DNA from: Zoroaster sp. YZ-2022
Taxonomy: Eukaryota; Echinodermata; Asteroidea; Forcipulatida; Zoroasteridae
Reading direction: 5' to 3'
Length of the DNA: 64,000 bases
Assembly (NCBI GenBank): GCA_029582265.1
Contig: CM055817.1
Location: forward strand, 61,939,152-62,003,151
Part shown: piece after piece, positions 36,057-45,624 of the stretch
Position numbering within the stretch: position 1 is the first letter of the stretch
Layout: each line of letters starts with the position of its first letter
Program-made: the position numbers and the translations under genes
The notes under the pieces: generated by a model
Seen by the model: only the letters and a program-made list of their open reading frames with translations
Told to the model about the DNA's origin: nothing
Database searches by the model: none

Positions 36057-36123
36057 GTTTCGTGACGCTGCTGTCTCCTGTGGATTCTGTTAAGCTCAAT
36101 AAGGATGGATGGTACCCCATCAG
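36057..36123 (+). other. Possible upstream exon of NLR-2
   Basis: A 67-base open stretch between an acceptor (TATTTGTCTCAG) and a donor (CATCAG|GTACAA). It could encode VTLLSPVDSVKLNKDGWYP. There is no homology support and its length is not a multiple of three, so this is only a candidate. Confidence 0.2.
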
Positions 36124-36239
36124 GTACAAAACAGACAGGTACATTTTATGGTAATAGAACTTGATCACGCTGTATTATCTTTGTCAAATTACTTGTATCT
36201 AAGTATGAATATAGTGCAGATTCTAAGTACTTTGAAGCA

Positions 36240-36440
36240 TAAAGGGGTCTCACCATCAAAATAATGTTGACGTATTGGTGTTATTTTAACACCACATTTT
36301 TACAGAGTAGGACTATGGCTACACTTATCAACTGTGGTGTTAAAACTACACCTGTTGGTGTTTATATTGGCAAAACCATAAAAGAATAAAGTTGACATCA
36401 TTGGTGTTATTTTAACACTACAGGTTTTACAGAGTACAGC
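36240..36440. repeat. GGTGTTATTTTAACACC-type repeat
   Basis: A short palindromic motif (TTGGTGTTATTTTAACAC) occurs twice, near 36276 and 36401, with inverted copies between (GGTGTTAAAACTACACC). It is probably a decayed MITE. Confidence 0.45.
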
Positions 36441-36583
36441 TATGGCAATACCAACTCTATCCTACTCCGTAGGGTTTATCATTTCTGGGAGCAATTTTTG
36501 TTGTATATGGGCTATCAAAAAAGTGACATCTTTTCATCTTGTCAAGTCTGGTTACATACTCAAAAAATTCCATTATTCTTCAG

Positions 36584-36671
36584 ATCGTCCAGAAACATCC
36601 CAGCATAGACCTAGCCAGTCAGTCACACAGTATCCTGATGTACGTACGACCTAAACAGCGGATAACATCGG
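36584..36671 (+). pseudogene. Decayed mini-exon of the NLR-2 array
   Basis: Preceded by an acceptor (TTATTCTTCAG, ending 36583), it contains the family signature CCAGTCAGTCACACA and CCTAAACAGCGGATAACAT. A 4-base duplication (GTACGTAC) shifts the frame and the donor has become GGCTAA. It is the most 5' recognisable unit of the array. Confidence 0.65.
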
Positions 36672-36774
36672 CTAAAGTATCAACTTTGAAATGTTTGTTT
36701 GATAGTGAACATGTTATTTTCATTGATTTTTGGTAATTAATGGTGCACGTATCCTACCTTTCTATATCTTCTAG

Positions 36775-36846
36775 AAACATCCCAGCCCCAGTCAGTCACA
36801 CAGGATCCTACTGTATGCCCTAAGCAGCAGATACATGTAACATCCG
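36775..36846 (+). CDS. Mini-exon, diverged 72-base unit
   Basis: An acceptor (ATCTTCTAG) and a donor (CATCCG|GTAAAG) bound 72 bases (24 codons) that are open in phase 1: ETSQPQSVTQDPTVCPKQ and a few more residues. It is clearly related to the 63-base units downstream, but longer and diverged. Confidence 0.6.
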
Positions 36847-36887
36847 GTAAAGTGTCAACTTTAACACATTTCTTGAGTGCCAATCAG

Positions 36888-36935
36888 GCTCACATGAACA
36901 GCGACCTGTACGACCCAAACAGCGGATAACATCAG
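36888..36935 (+). CDS. Mini-exon, shortened 48-base unit
   Basis: Bounded by AATCAG and the donor ATCAG|GTAACG. It encodes the last 16 residues of the repeat (SHEQRPVRPKQRITS type) in phase 1. The usual pyrimidine-rich acceptor is missing; the AG used here is inside what is normally exon, so this unit may be truncated. Confidence 0.5.
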
Positions 36936-37026
36936 GTAACGTTTGAAATATTTATTTCATATTTCATAATTTCTATTCATTACTTTTGGTAATTACCTGT
37001 ACTAATAGTGAATCCTTCCTTTGCAG

Positions 37027-37089
37027 ATCTTAGCCAGTCAGTCACACATGAACAGCGACCTGTACGACCTAAACAGCGGATAACATCAG
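37027..37089 (+). CDS. Mini-exon 1 of the homogeneous array (63 bases)
   Basis: Acceptor CCTTTGCAG, then 63 bases, then donor ATCAG|GTAACG. Read in phase 1 (two bases finishing a codon at the start, one base left at the end) it is open and encodes 21 residues: Asp/Glu completed across the junction, Leu, then SQSVTHEQRPVRPKQRITS. Length and phase make it skippable without a frame change. The segment is basic and rich in Gln/Arg/Pro, probably an unstructured linker. It lies upstream of the Death exon (40946), which accepts the same phase. Confidence 0.7.
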
Positions 37090-37179
37090 GTAACGTTTGA
37101 AATATTTATTTCATATTTCATAATTTCTATTCATTACTTTGGTAATTACCTGTACTAATAGTGAATCCTTCCTTTACAG

Positions 37180-37242
37180 ATCTTAGCCAGTCAGTCACAC
37201 ATGAACAGCGACCTGTACGACCTAAACAGCGGATAACATCAG
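37180..37242 (+). CDS. Mini-exon 2 of the homogeneous array
   Basis: Identical in structure to 37027-37089, with acceptor CCTTTACAG and donor CAG|GTAACG, 63 bases, phase 1-1, no stop. The intron before it is 90 bases and is also nearly identical to its neighbours. Confidence 0.7.
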
Positions 37243-37334
37243 GTAACGTTTGAAATATTTATTTCATATTTCATAATTTCTATTCATTACTTTTTGGTAA
37301 TTACCTGTACTAATAGTGAATCCTTCCTTTGCAG

Positions 37335-37397
37335 ATCTTAGCCAGTCAGTCACACATGAACAGCGACCTGTACGACCTAAACAGCGGATAACATCAG
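37335..37397 (+). CDS. Mini-exon 3 of the homogeneous array
   Basis: 63 bases, acceptor CCTTTGCAG, donor CAG|GTAACG, phase 1-1, encoding the same 21 residues without change. The preceding intron is 92 bases. Confidence 0.7.
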
Positions 37398-37490
37398 GTA
37401 ACGTTTGAAATATTTATTTCATATTTCATAATTTCTATTCATTACCTTTTGGGTAATTACCTGTACTAATAGTGAATCCTTCCTTTACAG

Positions 37491-37553
37491 ATCTTAGCCA
37501 GTCAGTCACACATGAACAGCGACCTGTACGACCTAAACAGCGGATAACATCAG
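37491..37553 (+). CDS. Mini-exon 4 of the homogeneous array
   Basis: 63 bases, acceptor CCTTTACAG, donor CAG|GTAACG, phase 1-1, same peptide. The preceding intron is 93 bases. Confidence 0.7.
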
Positions 37554-37631
37554 GTAACGTTTGAAATATTTATTTCATATTTCATGATTTCTATTCATTA
37601 CCTGTACTAATGGTGAATCCTTCCTTTACAG

Positions 37632-37694
37632 ATCTTAGCCAGTCAGTCACACATGAACAGCGACCTGTACGACCTAAACAGCGTATAACATCAG
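37632..37694 (+). CDS. Mini-exon 5 of the homogeneous array
   Basis: 63 bases, same splice sites and phase. One change (CGG to CGT) is synonymous for Arg. The preceding intron is shortened to 78 bases. Confidence 0.7.
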
Positions 37695-37772
37695 GTAACG
37701 TTTGAAATATTTATTTCATATTTCATAATGTCTATTCATTACCTGTACTAATAGTGAATCCTTCCTTTACAG

Positions 37773-37835
37773 AACTTAGCCAGTCAGTCACACATGAACA
37801 GCGACCTGTACGACCTAAACAGCGGATAACATCAG
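37773..37835 (+). CDS. Mini-exon 6 of the homogeneous array
   Basis: 63 bases, same splice sites and phase. The first base pair is AA instead of AT, which changes the junction codon from Asp to Glu. The preceding intron is 78 bases. Confidence 0.7.
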
Positions 37836-37928
37836 GTAACGTTTGAAATATTTATTTCATAATTTCATAATTTCTATTCATTACTTTTTGGTAATTACCT
37901 GTACTAATAGTGAATCCGTCCTTTACAG

Positions 37929-37985
37929 ATCTTAGCCAATCGGTCACACAGGATCGTGATGTCCGACCGAAACAGCGGACATCAG
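37929..37985 (+). CDS. Mini-exon 7, 57-base variant
   Basis: Acceptor CCTTTACAG, donor ATCAG|GTAAAG, 57 bases (19 codons), still phase 1-1 and open: LSQSVTQDRDVRPKQRTS. It resembles the unit at 40001 (VAQDPSVRPKQ) more than its left neighbours. Loss of exactly two codons keeps the frame. Confidence 0.7.
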
Positions 37986-38204
37986 GTAAAGTTTGATATG
38001 TTTGCTTGATAATCATATAGTGTGAATATGACATGGAGGTGCACATCATCATTAATGTATCTGTATGTACTTCTGACATCATGGGCATCAATCGCTACTT
38101 ACAAGTGTGAGTAAGCGTAACATACCCTATGTGGACCTAAGAACAAAAAATATCCACACAATGCAGGTTCTTCAGACGTTATATTTTCACAAATCTAAAT
38201 CTAA

Positions 38205-38412
38205 ATTTCACAAATCTAAATTTTCTCAAAGGAAGCATTTTAGTATATATGTGATTGTAATGTCGTAAAATGGAGTAGATTGATTATTCAAGGGAAAGAC
38301 TGAGACAAAATTTCACAAATCTAAATTTTCTTAAAGGAAGCATTTTGGTATATGTGATTGTAATGTCGTAAAATGGAGTAGATTATTCAAGGGAAAGACT
38401 GAGACAAAATTC
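38205..38412. repeat. About 100-base tandem duplication
   Basis: CACAAATCTAAATTTTCT through GACTGAGACAAAATT occurs twice in a row (about 38212-38315 and 38314-38410) with small indels. Non-coding. Confidence 0.85.
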
Positions 38413-38956
38413 GCTCCAAAAAGAATCTTCAGTGCAAATGGCAATGGTTTGAAAAGTGTGTTTTACTTAATTACACGATAACAATAGTAGTCCACATGTG
38501 TGCAGTCATTGGCAGATCCAGGATTTGGTTAACATGGGGGTTGGGGAACCCAGGTCACACAGCCTCACCCCCCTTGTAGGCAAAATATTTTTATAAAGTT
38601 TTCTTTATTGCCATGGCCACTTTGCCCCCCTCCTGTATTCACCCTGTGTCCGTCACTCTGCATGTGTGATCTGCAGCATTTATTTTGGATTCTTGATGCT
38701 CTGTAGTACATTCCGAGTGCTTAAAATAATGACTTCTTTTAATGGTTTCCAGAGATGCAGTAAGAAATGTAACCTATTCCTTATGGTTTAGAGTTCAAAT
38801 TTGTTCAGGACCTTTTTATATGGGTGACCAAAAAACGTTGGGGTTGGGACACACATTTATTGATATAGCGGCCCACTACTCTAAAAAGGGGAATGCAAGT
38901 CCATCAATCCCCAAACACTCTACACCCATTGATGGGGAAATGAGGGTGGTCCCATT

Positions 38957-39997
38957 GGGCCGGATAAATAAAAGTTAGCAATTGCTTATCTAGTAAAAGC
39001 TCAAGCAATAGCAATTGCTTAACAAGTAAAAGCTCAAGGTTAAGCAATTGCTTAAAAATGTATAAATAACCTTCTTCTTTGACTAGCACCTGTTGCTTGG
39101 GTGGGTTAGCAATTGCTTATGGGTATAACAATGATGGGAGGTCAGTTCCGATTAGCCTAGTGGTTGTATATGAGGCATGTATTAGCAACATGGATGCTGC
39201 CGAAGAATTGGGGAGTGGTACAAATAGTGAGCAATCTTTGAACGAACTGTTCGTTAGTATAATCAAAGACTACCCTGTTCTAATCGAGAAAAGTCAGTTG
39301 CCGGGGGTAAAAGACATGAAGGCAAATGCACTTAAAAAAGCACAAATGTCAATTGCTACCAACACAGGTAAAGCTATGGATGAGAAGCAAATTTTGAAAA
39401 AGATAGCAAACATGAAAAGTCACGTGAAGAAGAAATCAGATGGAATGCAAACAGGAAATAGGAAGATTGCTTTGGTTCCATGGGAACAAGATCTGTACAA
39501 CATCTTCAAAGGGGATGAAAACCCGACTATTACGAAGATGCCATGCGCCATTTCTGCTGGTTTCAAACCAAGTACTTCGACTGCTGCTAGCCACTCCAAA
39601 TTTTCAAAATTGAACAGAAATAATGTCCGGTATCTGGTATGATTGACTTCATCACGATTTATTCTTTCATTGGACACCTTTTCATGTTCCCTTACATGCA
39701 TAAACTCGGCCATGATGGCAGGAGTAATGCAACATGCAAGTGTTAGCAAATGCGTAAGCTCCTCATTTAGTATCTTGTAAAAATATTAGCAAGTGCTACA
39801 AGTCATTAGTAAAAGGTCTGGTTTATTTATATGCTTCCAAGCAAGTGCTAATCTCTCTAGTAATTGCTTAAAAATCATAGCACTTGCTTTTGCTTACTAC
39901 TGGAAGCAATTACTTGCAAGTAATTGCTCACTTTTATTAATGAAGATTTAAGAAAATGACTAGTAAAAGCAATTGCTACTTTTTATTTATCCGGCCC
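38957..39997. mobile_element. PIF/Harbinger-like element beside a mini-exon
   Basis: The ends are inverted repeats of about 30 bases beginning GGGCCGGATAAATAAA, flanked by a 3-base duplication ATT (38954-38956 and 39998-40000). The sub-terminal regions are full of AGCAATTGCTT and AGTAAAAGC motifs in both orientations. It encodes a Myb/SANT-like protein but no transposase. Three-base duplications and an accessory Myb-like protein are typical of PIF/Harbinger elements. The right end abuts the last mini-exon, replacing the intron sequence and acceptor. Confidence 0.8.
39190..39642 (+). CDS. Myb/SANT-like protein of the Harbinger-like element
   Basis: 150 codons from ATG 39190; the frame is open further upstream, to about 39079. 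The N-terminal half has a trihelical pattern: LNELFVSIIKDYPVLIEKSQ, then ILKKIANMKSHVKKKSD, then WEQDLYNIF. This matches the MADF/Myb-SANT-like DNA-binding domains that PIF/Harbinger elements use to bind their ends. A Ser/Thr-rich tail follows. A donor-like CTG|GTATGA occurs at the end, so the gene may once have had another exon. It sits alone in a 1041-base element, so transposition would need a transposase supplied from elsewhere. Confidence 0.65.
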   Translation: MDAAEELGSGTNSEQSLNELFVSIIKDYPVLIEKSQLPGVKDMKANALKKAQMSIATNTGKAMDEKQILKKIANMKSHVKKKSDGMQTGNRKIALVPWEQDLYNIFKGDENPTITKMPCAISAGFKPSTSTAASHSKFSKLNRNNVRYLV

Positions 39998-40000
39998 ATT

Positions 40001-40066
40001 ATGATTCACCTGGCCAATCAGTCGCACAAGATCCTTCTGTACGACCTAAACAGTCGATAACATCAG
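40001..40066 (+). CDS. Last mini-exon of NLR-2, acceptor disrupted
   Basis: It reads GQSVAQDPSVRPKQSITS in the phase-1 frame and ends with the donor ATCAG|GTAATG. It is the nearest mini-exon to the Death exon. No pyrimidine-rich acceptor is visible, because the Harbinger-like element ends exactly at 39997 and its ATT duplication follows. The exon is probably no longer spliced, or it uses a site inside the element. Confidence 0.5.
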
Positions 40067-40350
40067 GTAATGTTTGATAATCAGTGTGAGATGTAGCTAG
40101 CTGTGGTTTTAGGACCTACAGATCCATGTCATTTGATTGGAACACACATCACGTGTCATCTACTAGTTTGGCCATTGCGTCTTCACTCTAAAAGATAGTA
40201 AGATAGTACAACGAAGAGCATTCCTATAGCAAAACGTGTGTAAGATAGTAAATACTATCTTACACACGAAACATGCATATAAGCACACTTGAATGCTTAC
40301 ATACAAAACATTCATAGGGACACTCAATCGTAATTTAATTCTGGTTCTCA

Positions 40351-40520
40351 TTTAAAGGGGCAATCGGAGTGCTAGTTTTAGATTAACTCAGTGACTTAAA
40401 ATAATACCCCACATGATAAGGTCATATTAACATTGCTGCTGAGTCTCTCTGTTAAACTAGGACACCAATTCCATGCCCTGTTGAGTCTGCTCTGATCGTG
40501 ACAATACTGTCCCTTTAAAA
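40351..40520. repeat. Palindromic MITE/fold-back repeat, diverged copy
   Basis: Related to 7914-8140: TTTAAAGGGG at the left, CCCTTTAAAA at the right, with GATTAACTC and CCATGCCCTGTTGA inside. It lies in the intron before the NLR-2 Death exon. Confidence 0.6.
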
Positions 40521-40945
40521 AACAAATATTGAGTGCCTTTTATTTTGTTAATTTTGTGAAGTTTGATAATCATAGTGTGGTGATGTAGCCAGCTGTGATT
40601 TTATATGCATGAACTTATAGCATGGAGTTGCATCAATCGCTACTTAGACGTGTGTGAATATAGTGAAAATGCATTCAGATTTTAAGAATTCATTCTAATG
40701 AGAAGTTAGGAAAGTTTACTCTTTTCTTAATGTGAAAGGGAAATTATTTAAATTTTCTTAAAAGTAAAGGCACCTCATCAGACAAAAAAAAAAAAAAATC
40801 TTTTATGGAAAATACCACTCTGTTGATTGCTTGACCTTAAATTTGGCAAAATCATGTTTATTTAATTCTGTATTTACCCCCAAAAGGACATTGCTATATC
40901 CTCTCTTGTGCCATGAATAACGTCTATTCGACTTTTCTGTGTTAG

Positions 40946-41206
40946 TTAACATTCCAGAGGTTCTGAATGCAAAACTTATCGCAAGGATATCAAAGGACAT
41001 TGGCAACAACTGGAAGTTACTAGCTGCCGAATTGGGTTTGGAAGAACCAGACATTCAAACATTTGCAGCAGATGCCCCACTTAATCAAGTAGAACAGACA
41101 CGAACAATGCTGAGTGAATGGGTCAGAAGAAATGCCGAGAGAAGTGATCGTGTTGCTGTGTTGATATCAGCTTTGAAAACCATTGGTCTAAATGATGTGG
41201 CATTGA
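40946..41206 (+). CDS. NLR-2 Death-fold exon
   Basis: 261 bases between an acceptor (TTTCTGTGTTAG) and a donor (CATTGA|GTGAGT). It encodes 87 residues of a Death-type six-helix domain: IPEVLNAKLIARISKDIGNN, then WKLLAAELGL, then DIQTFAADAPLNQVEQ, then MLSEWVRR, then VLISALKTIGLNDVAL. The conserved Trp in helix 2 and the LSEW helix 5 are characteristic. Death domains recruit signalling partners through like-like contacts in the cytoplasm. Start and end are both phase 1, so the exon is symmetric. The last base plus the first two of the NACHT exon (42089) form a Ser codon and keep the frame. An intact inverted paralogue lies at 62949-63209. Confidence 0.85.
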
Positions 41207-42088
41207 GTGAGTATGGTTATATTTTCTTGTTTTTAAAATGTTTTGAATTGTCAGTTTGGCAATATTTATTTCCGCTAAATCGGTAATGCCAGTACACCAA
41301 AGGTTTTGCCAGTGACTGTTCTAACCAGCTCCACTTTTTTTTATCAATGTATGTATCTGAAATATTCAATTTGAAGATGCAATAATGTTTAAAATTTTTG
41401 AATACTGACAAGCCCAACCATATTGTGAGTATGACACGTGTGTTAAGTTTTGATTTGAACAAACTTTAAATTAGGGATCAAGTTAGTTTGGAACAAATTC
41501 TTTAGGAATGAACATGGCTTTGGACAACTTGGTTTGCAACCAAGCTTAATTTGAAATCTTCTCTTTTTTTCCCTCTCGAACATAATTCAATGATAACTGG
41601 ATCCGATCCCAGTGAATTGATGTGAGATTAATTATTTAAGTAAAAATATTCTTACCAAATCCACTTACTTAGTCTGTACCTGATGATAGGCATGCATGTG
41701 GCAAAAACAATAACGATGTGTGTAATCAGGCGAAACTAGAGTGATTACAAATTATAGGTCCTTTTGGTGGCATATTTCTGTTTCACTTTTACTAAGCCGT
41801 TCACACGCTTAAATAATATATATGCAATTTTGCAGAATTCTTTATTTTTCTTTGTCTAACAGTGTGTTCTGTCTGTTTCAAGAGTCATACTATTCAAAAC
41901 ATCTTTAACTATCCTCACTACCGGTTATTTTCAGAACCACACCAATTCTTCCAAGAAGAGATTATTACACATGGTGTTACCCATAAACCTAATCTTCTAA
42001 TATCCAATCCATCATGCAAAGCTTCAAATCAAATTTAACTTGTGGATGTATATCTATTTTGTTTTTACGGAAGTAATGTCTCTCACAG
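41207..42088. other. Intron between Death and NACHT exons of NLR-2
   Basis: Mostly unique non-coding DNA. Its reverse complement recurs at 62240-62948 in NLR-3. The polypyrimidine tract and TCTCTCACAG form the acceptor. Confidence 0.7.
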
Positions 42089-43275
42089 GTTATCAGCCAA
42101 GCCATTCTCAGGAAATGGGTCCAGAGTTGAGAGATCGTTCACAAGTTGCCGCTGACAAATGTAATGCAGCATTGAAAGTACACTACACAACGATAGGTAG
42201 CTATATGAATATAAATCCTTGGGAGGATGGTGATCAGATGCACATTAAAATTTATACAAAATTGCAGTTGGAAAAAAGTGAAGGTGCATCTGTTGTTATG
42301 ACAAACAGTGAGATGTTGAATTCCATCGAGTATGAAAAGATATTCCTCATTAAGTCAAGAGAGGGCAATTTTGTTAAGCGACTTATTTTCTTTGGCAAAG
42401 GGGGTGTAGGGAAGTCAACGTTCTTTGACAATATTGCCTACGACTGGGCAGTTGATGCCAGTGATGTACTCAAAAAGTACAAACTTGTGTTCGTTTTGAA
42501 AATGTGTGCATTAGACCAAAGCTCAAACCTTATTGATGCAATTTTCCAACAACTGCTCGAAGAAGACGTACTCATTTCAAAAGACGCATTGAAATCACTT
42601 ATCATCCAAAACCCTAATGACGTTTTGATTCTTTTGGATGGTTTTGATGAGTTGACAACGACAATTCTCACTGAAACCTCATTTGGGTCAATCCTAAAAG
42701 CCCTGAATAGAAAAACATACTACCGTGAATGTTGCATAGGTGTAACAACCCGTCCCTCCCATCTTAAGCGCTTAATGGACAAATCATTGGTTCAAAATCC
42801 TTGCATACACCTGAAGATTCTTGGTTTTACAAAAGATGATGTGGAAGAATATATCAGAAAGTTTTTCCCTGGAAACAGTGAGGCACTTATTAAGGCAATT
42901 AAAAATTCAGATGTTCTTTCTGACTTGGCAAGTAATCCAATGATTCTTCAACTTATCTGTTTAATTTGGAGAGAAGATGCAGCACTTCCATTAACCATGT
43001 CACGCTTATACAGTAAGGCGGTGAGTTACATATTCAAAAGGAAAGGCCATGAGTCTGATGAAGAAATATCAGAAGTTTTGATCAAAATTGGAGAAGTAGC
43101 GCTGAATGGACTCCTTGACCCAGAACTAAAACTTGCATTTCCAGAGTCTGCATTTGAGAAGAATACACTTGCCCTTGCATTAAAGGCAGGCATCCTAAAC
43201 AGTCAGAGCGTTTTCAAGAATTGCAAATCACATAACAGCATACAATTCCTGCATAAAACTATGCAGGGTTGTTAA
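42089..43275 (+). CDS. NLR-2 NACHT exon, N-terminal part, ends in premature stop
   Basis: After the acceptor TCTCTCACAG the frame encodes about 395 residues. A pre-NACHT segment (QPSHSQEMGPELRDRSQ, then NINPWEDG) is followed by the NACHT ATPase: Walker A FFGKGGVGKST near 42391-42420, Walker B VLILLDGFDEL near 42622-42654, a CCIGVTTRPSH sensor stretch, then the winged-helix and superhelical regions (ILQLICLIWR, EVALNGLLDPE, SIQFLHKTMQ). NACHT NLRs act as cytoplasmic pattern receptors; oligomerisation is driven by nucleotide binding (family knowledge). The frame ends at TAA 43273-43275, exactly where NLR-1 reads on through CAAKYWQSL. The LRR part continues open after 43276 in a compatible frame, so a small substitution or indel here broke the gene. 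Both ATP-binding motifs are intact. Confidence 0.85.
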
Positions 43276-44539
43276 CTGCTAAAAATTAACGCAGAGCCTA
43301 CTTCCAATCAGTCGGGTCAAACGTTTTGCAACACAACTATTGAAAATTGGAACATTTCAGAATATTTTGGATCGCGTATGTGATGGAACACACAACATCA
43401 GTGATTTTGAATATCTCCTTCCCTTTTGTTGTGGTGACAATGAAGTGTGCATGAAAAGAATCTTAATTCCACTCCTAAACCGTAAATTAAACAAGTTGGC
43501 ATTACGTTGTTATTTTGAGGGTCAGTTACAAGAGATACCTTCAGAGACGTATATCAAGTCACTGGTTACACATACCATAGACATCGATTCCAATAGTGAT
43601 TTCCACTCACTCATGTTCTTTCTGTCAAATGTTCGCAAGTCAGAGTTTGGAAGGAATTATCTTGGAATAATTGAACATATTATATTGTCTAATATATTCA
43701 TAACAGAGTCAGTGGATTTATTTGCTCTAGCGCCGAGTAACATGACAAATGTCCAAATGCTTACCCTGTGGTACTGTTCACTGTCTGTCAGTGATTTGAA
43801 GACAATTATGTTGTCCTTGAAAGACAACACACGCTTGAATAAATTAAGTCTTAATGGTATTATTGGTAATACAATGTTAGGAGGCACAGCTTCACTGTGG
43901 GCTCCTCATATTCAACTCTTGAAAACCCTAAGAGTTCTATCTATAGTTGATTGTAACATACAACCTGAAGATATGGAACACATCATGAAGATTGTCAGTA
44001 AAAGCAAGAGTGAGTGTGAGGTAAGCTTCTACGGTAACGAAGCACTGGGTGGCAAGGCCGAAATATGGTCTCGTTATTTGTGTCTCATGATACACAACAA
44101 GGAGCTGAACCTGAGTTATTGCTCATTGGTATGCAATGATATTGAACATATTGCTAAGCCATTGAGTGAAATGCCCAACCTGACCGACTTGAACCTATCT
44201 GTAAACTCATCCTTAGGATGGTCTGCCGATGTGTGGTCTCGTTATTTGTGTCTCATGATACACATCAAGGTGCTGGACCTGAGTGGTTGCTCATTGGTAT
44301 GCAATGATATTGAACATATTGCTAATGCATTGAGTAAAATGCCCAAGCTGACCCACTTGGACCTACGGTTCAACTCATCCTTAGGAGTGTCTGCCAATGT
44401 GTGGTCTCGTTATTTGTGTCTCATGAAGCACCTGCGGGTGCTGTACCTGGGTTATTGCAACTTAGATAGTAATGATAAGATCATTATTACTCAGTCCTTG
44501 AATAAAATGACAAACCCATTTGATGTCGGATATTGGTAA
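43276..44539 (+). pseudogene. NLR-2 C-terminal part with leucine-rich repeats
   Basis: An open frame from about 43296 (reading LLPISRVKRFATQLLKIGTF, then NILDRVCDG) to TAA 44537-44539. It holds the end of the NACHT-associated superhelix and about eight LRRs of the ribonuclease-inhibitor type, for example HIKVLDLSGCSLVCNDIEHI. It includes about 50 bases near 43306-43360 that NLR-1 lacks. It is separated from the NACHT part only by the lesion at 43268-43290 and would form one protein with it in an intact relative. An internal ATG at 43340 is not a credible natural start. The first base at which the frames reconnect cannot be fixed without an intact family member. Confidence 0.8.
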
Positions 44540-44703
44540 CTTGTTCGATTGAATGAGACACATCATGGCTTTAACGTTAGTAACAATACATTTTCCTCCT
44601 CCAATAAGAAGCTCTATGTATATATACAAAACAATGCAGCTGACTTATTTACCTTTCCACACTGCTGCATATCATATTGTTATGTTGTTATGAAGGATAA
44701 ACT

Positions 44704-44709
44704 AATAAA
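44704..44709 (+). promoter_or_regulatory. Polyadenylation signal AATAAA after NLR-2
   Basis: AATAAA 165 bases after the stop, matching the position in NLR-1. The 2.5 kb transposon starts 55 bases further on, so the signal itself is intact. Confidence 0.5.
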
Positions 44710-45624
44710 GGATGGACTCGATTCCACTTGATTGAAACACTTATTTATTGCTGTACTGTACAACATTACGGGAATCCTCCATTAGAGAAAAATCCAGTAT
44801 CACACATCCTTTTCATGTTTACCAACTCACACCTCTTATCTGCTTGGACAAACAGTGGCTTTTAATCCCTTTATCTGAGTGACAGGCGATATGTAGCCGG
44901 TACTACTTTTAACCACTGAAGCGTGAAGACTGATCTACCAGCACAAGCCACTGTATTTATTTCCTAGTGCATGTATTGTGCAAGGGTTGAGGCACATTTT
45001 TGTATTATTATGGTGGGTGGTTTAAATCTTTTCCAAGTTCACCTATTAATGTAGTAGAAAGTTGAGGTAGCAACCATGAAGATATTTATTTAGAGTTGTG
45101 GCTTAGTTCCAGAGTCATCACAAATCTTTTTTAACATTTCCATGGTGCTACAGAAAGCAGTAACACTAACCAGATTGTTTCCCACATCTCTATTTTCCTA
45201 CCAGAACATTGTTAGACACACTAAGCAATAATGAAACATAATTTTTTTGGGATCCGCCCCTGCTAATAAATACTCATGGTCCATTAAACAGCCGCCATAA
45301 CTTATGGTTTTCGACAACGAAACGGGATTCAAAGATCCATGTTTGTATAGCCTATGATTATTATTAGAAGTACTGTATAAGCATTTGCCTAAATAAGTCG
45401 TTTTATTTACATGAAATAAAAAAACACATCGGGCGCACGTTTTCCCCATGGTTCAACACGTCGAAGAGTTTCGCTGTGCTGGTCGGGCGGCAATTTAGAC
45501 CGGGAATATTATTTCTCAGCGTGGCTGGGCCTGGTATTTTTTTACCCAGCGGTTCCGGCAGTTTCCCTAGAAAATAAAAAACAGTATAACGGTCGCTACA
45601 GGTATTTTGCACGTATTTTACACT

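Noticed and set aside
37027..37985. CRISPR array (regular repeats with similar spacers)
   Set aside because: The genome is eukaryotic, the spacers are as similar as the repeats, and splice sites bound each unit.
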